Part shown: in pieces, positions 23,157 to 30,336 of the stretch | How the letters are laid out: every line of letters begins with the position of its first letter | How positions within the stretch are numbered: the stretch's first letter is position 1 | Assembly: GCA_964393035.1 (NCBI GenBank) | Contig: CAYMRX010000002.1 | Span: forward strand, 372,001 to 436,000 | Direction: 5' to 3' | Length of the DNA stretch: 64,000 bases | From: Tabrizicola_A sp964393035 | GTDB lineage: Bacteria; Pseudomonadota; Alphaproteobacteria; Rhodobacterales; Rhodobacteraceae | Notes under the pieces: model-generated | Database searches by the model: none | Told to the model about the DNA's origin: nothing | What the model saw: the letters and a program-made list of their open reading frames with translations, nothing else | Position numbers and translations under genes: made by a program

Positions 23157-23332
23157 GGTGCATCCCCCTCACGCATGCAGACCCCGCGCGGGTCGATCTG
23201 CCCGCCGGCGCCCAGACAGGCCGCAACCTGCCCGGACTCGGCGAACTTGACACCGGCCCAAAACGACGCCCCGCAAAGGGCGATCGTGATGGACCGGCGC
23301 ACCAGCCCCAATCCGGGGATCAGCGACAGCAA
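23153..23332 (-). CDS. Small single-pass membrane protein of unknown function between rpsP and rimM
   Basis: A 59-residue ORF from a TTG at 23332, only 2 nt after the rpsP stop, to a TGA that overlaps the rimM ATG by 4 bp. It reads LLSLIPGLGLVRRSITIALC, then GASFWAGVKFAESGQVAACL and GAGGQIDPRGVCMREGDAP. There is one hydrophobic segment followed by a Cys pair (CLGAGGQIDPRGVC). The fit between two genes, the coding look and the overlap support a real gene. No function is known to me. The unusual TTG start may explain why it is easily missed. Confidence 0.65.
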   Translation of the reverse strand: MLSLIPGLGLVRRSITIALCGASFWAGVKFAESGQVAACLGAGGQIDPRGVCMREGDAP

Positions 23333-23334
23333 GC

Positions 23335-23688
23335 TTATTCAGCAGCCGGGGCTTCGTTGCGGGCGGCCTTCTTGGCAGCGCGCTCGGCCATGGCTTTGCC
23401 GGGGGTGCCGGTCTTCGGGTTCGAACGGGCCTTCTTGGCCAGAACGCCCGCAGCTTCCAAGAAGCGTGCGATACGGTCGGTCGGCTGTGCGCCGGTGGCC
23501 AGCAGTTCTTTGACGCGGTCGATGTTCATGACAACGCGGTTGGCGTCGTCCTTGGCCAGCATCGGGTTATAGGTGCCCAGCTTTTCCAGGAAGCGGCCAT
23601 CGCGCGGCATGCGGCTGTCGGTCACGACGATCGAGTAGAACGGACGCTTTTTCGAACCGCCACGTGCAAGACGGATTTTGGTAGCCAT
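23335..23688 (-). CDS. rpsP: 30S ribosomal protein S16
   Basis: A 117-residue ribosomal protein. MATKIRLARGGSKKRPFYSI and VVTDSRMPRDGRFLEKLGTYNP are the invariant S16 core; the Lys/Ala-rich tail after ~85 residues is the usual alphaproteobacterial extension. A gag-rich SD precedes the ATG. It lies 52 nt downstream of the chorismate mutase gene. Confidence 0.97.
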   Translation of the reverse strand: MATKIRLARGGSKKRPFYSIVVTDSRMPRDGRFLEKLGTYNPMLAKDDANRVVMNIDRVKELLATGAQPTDRIARFLEAAGVLAKKARSNPKTGTPGKAMAERAAKKAARNEAPAAE

Positions 23689-23740
23689 GGGTAGTCTCCT
23701 TCAGGTTTTCGTTTTGGCGGGGTCGCCCCGCCGGGGTTGG

Positions 23741-24052
23741 TTATTTCTGCAACTTCTCGTGATGCCTGATGACTTCAGAGATGATGAAGGTCAGGAATTT
23801 CTTGGCAAATTCGGGGTCAAGATTGGCCTCGTCCGCCAGTTTCTCCAGCCGCTCGATCTGGCGCGCCTCACGCGCCGGGTCGGACGGGGGAAGATCGTGT
23901 TCGGCCTTGAGTTTCCCCACGGCCTGCGTGTGCTTGAACCGCTCGGCCAGCGTGTAAACCAGAATGGCATCCAGCCGGTCGATGGACTGGCGATGCTCTT
24001 TCAGCACTTCGGCGGCGCGCGACACGCTGTCATTCATTGCGGCGTCATTCAT
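23741..24052 (-). CDS. Chorismate mutase, AroQ class
   Basis: A 103-residue all-helical protein. LKEHRQSIDRLDAILVYTLAER, then KHTQAVGKLKAEHDLPPSDP and REARQIERLEKLADEANLDP follow the AroQ pattern with the catalytic Arg and Lys of chorismate mutase. It converts chorismate to prephenate for Phe/Tyr synthesis. The start MNDAAMND at 24052 overlaps the GNAT stop by 4 bp; a second ATG is 15 nt later. Position between ffh and rpsP is seen in Rhodobacterales. Confidence 0.9.
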   Translation of the reverse strand: MNDAAMNDSVSRAAEVLKEHRQSIDRLDAILVYTLAERFKHTQAVGKLKAEHDLPPSDPAREARQIERLEKLADEANLDPEFAKKFLTFIISEVIRHHEKLQK

Positions 24053-24594
24053 TGCAGGGCCTCCGGGCCGGGGTGGCGGAAAATCCGGCTCTTGCCAAAG
24101 GTTTCGTGGGTGAACTCGCCCTCCAGCGTGCAGCCCATGCGGCGGGCCAGCGCCTCGGACCGCGCGTTGCCATCGACGATCAGCGAGATCGCCGTGGTCC
24201 AGCCCAAGGCGCCATAGGCCCAAGCCCGCGCAGCGGTGGCGGCCTCATGGGCCACACCTTTGCCTTCGGAAGCGGCGTCCCAGATCGACCAGCCGATTTC
24301 GGGTTCCGGCCAGCCTTCGGGGAACCACGGCCCCGCCATGCCAAGCGCCGCATCGGTTGTCTTGTCAGCGATGATGAACATCGAATAGCCGCGCATCACC
24401 CAATGCCCGGTCAAATGCCCAAAGGCCCGCCACGCCTGCACGCGGGGTTGCTTGCCCCCGACAAACGCGGCGCGGTCCGATTGCAAAAAGGCCGCAAAGG
24501 TTTCGAAATCCGCCAGCTTCGGCCCGCGCAGGCGCAGCCGTTCCGTTTCCAGAACGGGCACTCCGATCAATGCGGGCGCGGCAGCTTGCATCAT
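24049..24594 (-). CDS. GNAT-family N-acetyltransferase, RimJ/RimL type
   Basis: A 181-residue acetyltransferase: LETERLRLRGPKLADFETFA at the N-terminus, the acetyl-CoA loop region EIGWSIWDAASEGKGVAHEA and the final Asn-Ala-Arg-Ser strand IVDGNARSEALARRMGCTLE. It acetylates an unknown amine; RimJ/L relatives modify ribosomal proteins. Overlaps both ffh (ATGA, 24591-24594) and the chorismate mutase gene by 4 bp, so it is within the same operon. Confidence 0.9.
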   Translation of the reverse strand: MMQAAAPALIGVPVLETERLRLRGPKLADFETFAAFLQSDRAAFVGGKQPRVQAWRAFGHLTGHWVMRGYSMFIIADKTTDAALGMAGPWFPEGWPEPEIGWSIWDAASEGKGVAHEAATAARAWAYGALGWTTAISLIVDGNARSEALARRMGCTLEGEFTHETFGKSRIFRHPGPEALQ

Positions 24595-26096
24595 TTCTTC
24601 TTCATCAGCCCCGACAGGCTGGAGGGCAGGCTCATCCCGCGCGGCATTCCGGGAAAGCCGCCGCCCATGCCCATGCCTTCTTTCATGCCCTTGGCGGCAG
24701 CTTCCAATTCGGCCGGGCTCATCTTCGACATGTCGGGCATGCCCCCACCTGCCTTGCCGCCCATCATCTGCTTGATGGCCTGTTTCATCATGCCACCCTT
24801 GCCCATCTTCTTCATCATCTCGGCCATCTGCTTGTGCTGCTTGATGAGCTTGTTCAGATCCGAAACGTCCAGGCCCGCGCCTGCCGCCACCCGCTTTTTC
24901 CGGCTGGCCGCCATCAGGTCCGGGTTCGCACGTTCTTTCTTGGTCATCGAGTTGATAAGCGCGATCTGGTGGCGCAACATCTTGTCGTTGAAGCCGGCCT
25001 CCTCGGCCTTCTTCGCCATGCCACCCATGCCCGGCAGCATCCCCATCAGCCCCTGCATGCCGCCCATCTTGAGCATCTGCTCCAACTGGCTGCGCATGTC
25101 GTTCATGTTGAACAGACCCTTGGCAAAGCGCTTGGCCATGCGTTCGGCCTGTTCGGCCTCAAAGGTTTCGCGCGCCTTTTCAACCAGCGCCACGATGTCG
25201 CCCATGCCAAGGATGCGGCCCGCGACGCGCTCCGCCTCAAAGGTCTCGATGGCGTCCATCTTTTCGCCAAGACCGACGAAACGAATGGGCTTGCCCGTCA
25301 CCGCCCGCATCGACAGCGCCGCACCGCCACGGCCGTCGCCGTCCATCCGGGTCAGCACGACGCCGGAAATGCCAACCTTGCCGTCAAATTCAGTCGCGAC
25401 ATTCACCGCGTCCTGGCCGGTCAGACCATCGACCACCAGCAGCGTCTCACGCGGCTGGGCAATGTCGCGCACCGCCTGCACTTCGTCCATCAGCACTTCG
25501 TCGATGTGCAGACGGCCCGCGGTATCAAGGAACAGCACATCATAGCCGCCCAGCGTGGCTTGGGTCTTGGCGCGCTTGGCGATCTGCACCGCCGTCTCGC
25601 CCTTGACGATCGGCAGGCTGTCAACGCCCACCTGCCCGGCCAGAATGGCCAACTGCTCCATCGCGGCCGGGCGGTTGGTGTCCAAAGACGCCAGCAAGAC
25701 CTTCTTGCCGTTCTTTTCCTTCAAACGCTTGGCGAGCTTGGCCGTGGTCGTGGTTTTCCCCGAGCCTTGCAAACCCACCATCAGAATGGCGGAGGGCGGG
25801 TTGTCGATCTTCAGTGCATCCGGCTCGCCTTCGCCCGCCAGAACGCGCACCAGCTCATCGTGAACGATCTTGACGACCTGCTGGCCCGGCGTGACCGATT
25901 TGGTCACCGCCTGGCCCGTGGCCTTGGTCTTCACCGCCTTGATGAAATCCCGCGCGACGGGAAGCGAAACGTCGGCTTCCAGCAGGGCGGTTCGCACCTC
26001 GCGCAGGGCGGCCTCGACATCCGCCTCGGACAGCGCGCCAGCCTTGGTCAGCCGATCAAAGACGGACCCAAGGCGTTCGGAAAGGCTCTCAAACAT
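24591..26096 (-). CDS. ffh: Signal recognition particle GTPase Ffh
   Basis: A 501-residue protein with the N and G domains (G1 GLQGSGKTTTTAKLA, DTAGRLHIDEVL, TRMDGDGRGGAAL) and a Met-rich M domain (MGGMQGLMGMLPGMGGM, then MTKKERANPDLM) that binds 4.5S RNA and signal peptides. It delivers nascent membrane proteins to FtsY. The start is MFESLSERLGS at 26096; the upstream in-frame sequence is not conserved. First gene of the ffh-GNAT-chorismate mutase-rpsP-orf-rimM-trmD run. Confidence 0.97.
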   Translation of the reverse strand: MFESLSERLGSVFDRLTKAGALSEADVEAALREVRTALLEADVSLPVARDFIKAVKTKATGQAVTKSVTPGQQVVKIVHDELVRVLAGEGEPDALKIDNPPSAILMVGLQGSGKTTTTAKLAKRLKEKNGKKVLLASLDTNRPAAMEQLAILAGQVGVDSLPIVKGETAVQIAKRAKTQATLGGYDVLFLDTAGRLHIDEVLMDEVQAVRDIAQPRETLLVVDGLTGQDAVNVATEFDGKVGISGVVLTRMDGDGRGGAALSMRAVTGKPIRFVGLGEKMDAIETFEAERVAGRILGMGDIVALVEKARETFEAEQAERMAKRFAKGLFNMNDMRSQLEQMLKMGGMQGLMGMLPGMGGMAKKAEEAGFNDKMLRHQIALINSMTKKERANPDLMAASRKKRVAAGAGLDVSDLNKLIKQHKQMAEMMKKMGKGGMMKQAIKQMMGGKAGGGMPDMSKMSPAELEAAAKGMKEGMGMGGGFPGMPRGMSLPSSLSGLMKKK

Positions 26097-26317
26097 CAGC
26101 GCACCCTTTTTCGCGGTTTTGCCCCATATGGGGCGGCGGACAGTCAACCCCAAGCCCAAAGCGGAACGGCACCTGCGGGCGCAACGCGCTGGCAGATGGC
26201 GATCCTTCGCAAAGGGCAAAGGACCGGAAGCATGGGCCTCCGGGGAATTCAGGGGCGCGGATACGCGGGTTGGGGGGGAGAGTCAAGGATCAGCTTCGGC
26301 CGTGAACGAAACCTGCG

Positions 26318-26356
26318 CGACATGTTGGGCCTCAGCAGTCGATCCCCAACATGTCG
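26318..26356. repeat. 12-bp inverted repeat spanning the tandem-RidA stop codon
   Basis: CGACATGTTGGG / CCCAACATGTCG, perfect over 12 bp with a 15-nt loop that contains the stop codon of the RidA-like gene. On the transcript it would form a hairpin at the 3' end of the gene. No U-run follows. It may be a terminator or a mobile palindrome. Confidence 0.5.
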
Positions 26357-27288
26357 ATCGCAAGACTGCCCCCCGCCAGCCCCGCAACCGGCACGCCGGT
26401 CGAGGCAGGGCCGGGCATGGGAAAGCGGGCGTGGCGCACGGCCAGATTGCCGTGCAGGTCTTCCGGCCCCGGACCGCCAACATAATGTGTCGTGGCCTTT
26501 ATCAGCGTCAGACCGGGTTGGTCCGCAAGCGCGAGCGCGTCCATGGCCTGATGGGCGGCAGCGGAGAGGTCGTCCGCCTGCCCTTGGGCCGAAAGCCAGA
26601 CATAGCCGCCTGCGGATCGCCGCAGCGCACCACCGGGGGTTTGCGACACCTCAACCGGGGCGGGGGCAAAGGTCAGCACCGCACTCACACCCGCATCAGG
26701 CGGCAGGATCACCCGCGCAGCCGGGTCGGGGTGCCAACCAAACGGAGCAGGTTCGGCGGCGACCCATTGCGCCGAGAGGAGGCGTGCATGGTCAAGATTG
26801 CCCAGCAGACCCGCTGCCACGCCCATGTCTGGTGCGCGCAATGCCACAAGTTCAAGCGGCCCGCCCGTCACCCGTGACAGGCCCGGAGGACCGGACCGCA
26901 ACATAGGGGGCGCGGCGGTGGCGTAAAGGTCAACCTCGATCCGCATGCCCGGATAGTAAAAATGCGGCAGCCGCACCGGGGCCAATGCCGCGCCGGGAAA
27001 GGCCGCCGCCAAGGGGGCCAGCACCTGCGCCTCCTCTGCCGCATCGTGGTAGACAACCAGCAAGGCTGCATGATGGCCCGGCAGATGGTCCAGCACGCCC
27101 TGCACCATGCCCGCCACCAGCCCTGCCTGCGCAGCCGCCTCATCCGGATGCAGCACAAGACCCGCCTTATCCAGCGGGCACTGGCCACAACTGATTGCGA
27201 GCCCATGCGCCGCCACGGCCAGCGAACAGGCCACCGGAATTGGCATCTGCCACATCAGACCCATTGGAAGATGCCGCACATGGCCCAT
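26332..27288 (-). CDS. Tandem RidA (YjgF/YER057c/UK114)-like protein
   Basis: A 318-residue protein. Residues about 25-125 look like one Rid domain (ISCGQCPLD, then VVYHDAAEEAQVLAPLAAAF and APVRLPHFYYPGMRIEVDLY). The C-terminal ~85 residues look like a second (TLIKATTHYVGG, NLAVRHARFPMPGPASTGVP, GGSLAIDMLGI). RidA deaminates reactive enamines/imines using a conserved Arg; the first copy keeps an Arg in a comparable place, the second has PASTGV instead. Strong aggag SD before ATG at 27288. Divergent from a LysR gene. Family call is moderate; substrate unknown. Confidence 0.65.
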   Translation of the reverse strand: MGHVRHLPMGLMWQMPIPVACSLAVAAHGLAISCGQCPLDKAGLVLHPDEAAAQAGLVAGMVQGVLDHLPGHHAALLVVYHDAAEEAQVLAPLAAAFPGAALAPVRLPHFYYPGMRIEVDLYATAAPPMLRSGPPGLSRVTGGPLELVALRAPDMGVAAGLLGNLDHARLLSAQWVAAEPAPFGWHPDPAARVILPPDAGVSAVLTFAPAPVEVSQTPGGALRRSAGGYVWLSAQGQADDLSAAAHQAMDALALADQPGLTLIKATTHYVGGPGPEDLHGNLAVRHARFPMPGPASTGVPVAGLAGGSLAIDMLGIDC

Positions 27289-27380
27289 GGTCTTGCTCCT
27301 TTGCCTGTCTTTGCAGCAGCCTGTCAAAACCACCCCGCTGCCGCAAGCTACCGAAGTCCTGATAATATATCCTACATTTC

Positions 27381-27406
27381 CCGCTTGCATCGCCGCCCGC
27401 AAGCGG
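27381..27406. promoter_or_regulatory. Inverted repeat in the RidA-LysR divergent intergenic region
   Basis: CCGCTTGC / GCAAGCGG, perfect 8-bp arms, 10-bp gap, 40 bp upstream of the LysR start and 93 bp from the RidA start. Placement between divergent genes suggests an operator, perhaps for the LysR protein. Confidence 0.35.
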
Positions 27407-27445
27407 CTTCCCTCTGTGCAACCACGCACAACAAGGCCGTTACAC

Positions 27446-28333
27446 ATGGAAAACTGGGACGAGATCCGCACCGCCTTTCAGGTCGCCCGGCTGGGCACGG
27501 TTTCGGGGGCGGCGGATGTGCTGGGCGTGCATCACGCCACTGTCATTCGCCACATTGACGCCTTGGAAAAGCGGTTGGGGGCCAAGCTGTTTCAGCGCCA
27601 CGCGCGCGGCTATACCCCGACCGAGGCGGGGCGTGACCTGCTGTCGGTCGCCCAGACCACCGAGGAGCAGTTCGGGCAATTGGCCAGCCGGATCAAGGGG
27701 CAGGGCGAAACGGTCACGGGGGAATTGGTGGTCACCGCCATCACCGGCATCGCCGATCTGATGACCCCGGTCTTTGCCGCCTATATGGCTGATTTCCCCA
27801 CGGTGAAGATCCGCTTTCTGACCGACATGCGGGTGTTCCGGCTGGATTATGGCGAGGCCCATGTCGCCATCCGCGCCGGAGCCGCTCCGCAGGAACCCGA
27901 CAATGTCGTGCAGCCTCTGATGACCATGCAAAACGGGCTTTACGCCGCGCGCAGCTATATCGACAAACACGGCCTGCCCACGAGCGAGGCCGATCTGCCA
28001 CAACACCGTTTCATCGGCCCGGAAAGCCCCGAAAGCCGCGCCCCGTTTTACCGCTGGCTGCGCGAGAAAGTCCCGCCCGAGGCGGTTGCTTTCCGCATCA
28101 CCGAACCTGCCGCCAATCTTGAGGCTTTGAAAGCAGGCCTTGGGATTGGCTTTTGCAACACGCATTTCGCCAAGGAAAATCCCGATCTGGTGGAGATCAT
28201 GCCCGCAAGGCCCGAATGGGCCGCGCATTTGTGGATTGTCACCCATGTCGACCTGCATCGCACGCTCAAGGTGCAAAGTTTCCTTGCCCATTTGAAACGC
28301 GCGGCGGCCGATTGGGTTTTGACGTGCAACTAA
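27446..28333 (+). CDS. LysR-family transcriptional regulator
   Basis: A 295-residue regulator. HTH region: DEIRTAFQVARLGTVSGAAD, VLGVHHATVIRHIDALEKRLG, FQRHARGYTPTEAG, followed by the binding-protein-like effector domain. ATG at 27446 is used because the HTH begins right after it. It is divergent from the tandem RidA gene, which it may control, and overlaps the EamA gene downstream. Effector unknown. Confidence 0.9.
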   Translation: MENWDEIRTAFQVARLGTVSGAADVLGVHHATVIRHIDALEKRLGAKLFQRHARGYTPTEAGRDLLSVAQTTEEQFGQLASRIKGQGETVTGELVVTAITGIADLMTPVFAAYMADFPTVKIRFLTDMRVFRLDYGEAHVAIRAGAAPQEPDNVVQPLMTMQNGLYAARSYIDKHGLPTSEADLPQHRFIGPESPESRAPFYRWLREKVPPEAVAFRITEPAANLEALKAGLGIGFCNTHFAKENPDLVEIMPARPEWAAHLWIVTHVDLHRTLKVQSFLAHLKRAAADWVLTCN

Positions 28334-29226
28334 GCCCTGCCCGCGCCAAGGAGATCAAAGCGGGCCATCTGGCCATGCTGGCCTTTTCGGCGCTGGTCGC
28401 GGGGTCGTTCAGCCTTGGCGCCATGGCGGCACCCTATGTGTCCCCGGCCGCGCTGACGGTTTTGCGTTTCGCGCTGGCCGGATCGCTGGTCGGTGCGGCT
28501 GCGCTGGCGACGACGGGCATCCCGCGCAGCACATGGGTCGCCCCTTGGCGCTATCTGGTGCTGGGGGGATTGCTGGCCGCCTATTTCGTGCTGATGTTCA
28601 AAGGGTTACAGACGGCCGAGGCCATATCGACCGCCGCCGTCTTCACCCTGACCCCGATCATGGCGGCGGGGTTCGGCTGGCTTCTTCTGCGTCAGATCAC
28701 CACCCCGCGCATGGCCTTTGCACTGACGGTCGGGGCCATCGGGGCGCTGTGGGTGATTTTCCGCGCCGATCTTGCCGCGCTGATGCGGTTCCAGATCGGC
28801 ACGGGCGAGATCCTGTATTTCTGGGGCTGCGTTGCCCATGCCATCTATGCGCCCATGGTGCGCAAACTGAACCGGGGCGAGCCTGCGGTGGCTTTCACCT
28901 TTGGCATGATGGTGGCGGGCTTTTTCCTTTTGGTTCTATGGGGCTGGCGCGATGTGATCGAAACCGACTGGGCCACCATGCCCGCAATCGTCTGGGTCTG
29001 CCTGATCTATGTGTCGGTCGCCGCCAGTGCGATGACCTTTGTGCTTCTGCAATACGCCACCCTGCGCCTGCCTTCGGCAAAGGTCATGGCCTATACCTAT
29101 CTTGTCCCCTCTTGGGTGATCCTGTGGGAAATCGCCCTGGGGCACACCCCGCCGCCTGCCTTGGTGCTGGGCGGCGTGGCGCTGACAGTGCTGGCGCTTT
29201 TGATGCTTTTGCGCGACGAGGGCTAG
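28324..29226 (+). CDS. DMT-superfamily (EamA) transporter
   Basis: A 300-residue permease with about ten hydrophobic helices in two EamA repeats (AGSFSLGAMAAPYVSPAALT, later YVSVAASAMTFVLLQYATLR and YLVPSWVILWEIALG). Such proteins export metabolites or amino acids; no substrate can be named. The GTG at 28324 overlaps the LysR gene by 10 bp; ATG at 28375 is an alternative that would shorten the first helix. No clear SD was seen for either. Confidence 0.85.
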   Translation: MQLSPARAKEIKAGHLAMLAFSALVAGSFSLGAMAAPYVSPAALTVLRFALAGSLVGAAALATTGIPRSTWVAPWRYLVLGGLLAAYFVLMFKGLQTAEAISTAAVFTLTPIMAAGFGWLLLRQITTPRMAFALTVGAIGALWVIFRADLAALMRFQIGTGEILYFWGCVAHAIYAPMVRKLNRGEPAVAFTFGMMVAGFFLLVLWGWRDVIETDWATMPAIVWVCLIYVSVAASAMTFVLLQYATLRLPSAKVMAYTYLVPSWVILWEIALGHTPPPALVLGGVALTVLALLMLLRDEG

Positions 29227-29229
29227 CCT

Positions 29230-30228
29230 TTAGACCGGCTCTTTCAGATGCGCATAGCTGGCTTTGAAGCGGCCAAACTTATGCGCGCCACAGGTCACCG
29301 GCTGATAACGCTGCGGGTTTGCGGCCGAGACACAAGACGGCAGGGGGGCGATGACCGCATCAAAATCGGCGTCGATGAAGAAGGGGATCGAATAGCGTTC
29401 CCGGCCCGAGGTGTTCACCACGCGGTGCATGTTGGCAAGGTAGACATCGTTGGTCAGCTTCTGGATCAGATCGCCGATGTTGATGACGAAACAGCCCCGG
29501 ATCGGGGTGCCTTCGATCCAGTCGCCATCGCGGTTCATCACCTGCAAACCGCCCACATCATCCTGCGCCAGAATGGTCAGGTTGCCATAGTCGGTATGCG
29601 CGCCGATGCCGATGATGTCTTCGGACACATGGCCATTCTGCGGCGGGTAATGCAGCAGACGCTGGATGCTGATCGGGTCGCGCATCAGCGCCTCGAAATG
29701 CGTCTCTGGCAGATCAAGCGACAGGGCGATGCCGCGCAAAAGCTGTTTGGACAGCGTCACCATCTTCTGGTGATAGCCATAGACCATTTGCTGAAACTCA
29801 GGGAATGCGGCGGGCCATTGGTTCGGGCCAAAGAACGGGCCTTCCAGCGCCTTGCGCTCTGGCCCGATGTCGAAACATTCCTTCAAATCACGGGTCTTGC
29901 CGGGATCGGTGTTCTCGCCAAAGGGTTCGATATAGCCGCGCAGCGCCACGTCGGATTTCGACACATGCAGCGCCATTTTCTCAGCCATCGGCAGGTCGAA
30001 AAACGCCCGCGTGACATCAAAGGTCTGATCGACAAAGCCTTGGTCGATGCCGTGGTTCTTGACATACATGAAGCCCGCATTCGACAGCGCCCAGCGGATC
30101 TGCCGGGCGACGCCCTGCTTGTCGCTGCCGTCCAGCAAGGGGGCAACATCCACCACCGGAATTCGGTCGAAACTTTCCCGTTTCGCACGCAATTTGTCAT
30201 CGAGACGGGCCACCAGATCGGTGCTCAT
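29230..30228 (-). CDS. Isopenicillin-N-synthase-like 2-oxoglutarate/Fe(II) oxygenase
   Basis: A 332-residue non-haem iron oxygenase. N-terminal DIOX_N block IPVVDVAPLLDG and FMYVKNHGI; iron ligands are the HTD of IGIGAHTDYGNLTIL and the later His in LANMHRVVNTSG; co-substrate Arg-x-Ser in RERYSIPFF. It would hydroxylate or demethylate a small molecule with O2 and usually 2-oxoglutarate. It sits 108 bp after the MttB-family gene on the same strand, with a hairpin between. SD ggagg before ATG. Substrate unknown. Confidence 0.88.
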   Translation of the reverse strand: MSTDLVARLDDKLRAKRESFDRIPVVDVAPLLDGSDKQGVARQIRWALSNAGFMYVKNHGIDQGFVDQTFDVTRAFFDLPMAEKMALHVSKSDVALRGYIEPFGENTDPGKTRDLKECFDIGPERKALEGPFFGPNQWPAAFPEFQQMVYGYHQKMVTLSKQLLRGIALSLDLPETHFEALMRDPISIQRLLHYPPQNGHVSEDIIGIGAHTDYGNLTILAQDDVGGLQVMNRDGDWIEGTPIRGCFVINIGDLIQKLTNDVYLANMHRVVNTSGRERYSIPFFIDADFDAVIAPLPSCVSAANPQRYQPVTCGAHKFGRFKASYAHLKEPV

Positions 30229-30273
30229 CGCATTTCCTCCCAGATTTTCAGATGTCAGAGCGCAGGCCCCCGC

Positions 30274-30299
30274 CGCCTTGCCAGCATCCCGGCAAGGCG
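30274..30299 (-). other. Hairpin between the MttB-family gene and the oxygenase gene
   Basis: Perfect 9-bp stem CGCCTTGCC / GGCAAGGCG with an 8-nt loop. No U-run, so an mRNA-stability or partial-attenuation element is as likely as a terminator. Confidence 0.45.
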
Positions 30300-30336
30300 T
30301 CCCTCTGCGATGTATTCAAGCGGGGTCAGGGGTTGG

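Noticed and set aside
24570..26906. A 778-codon plus-strand frame over ffh
   Set aside because: Antisense of ffh; composition rich in His, Leu and Arg, no recognised domain.
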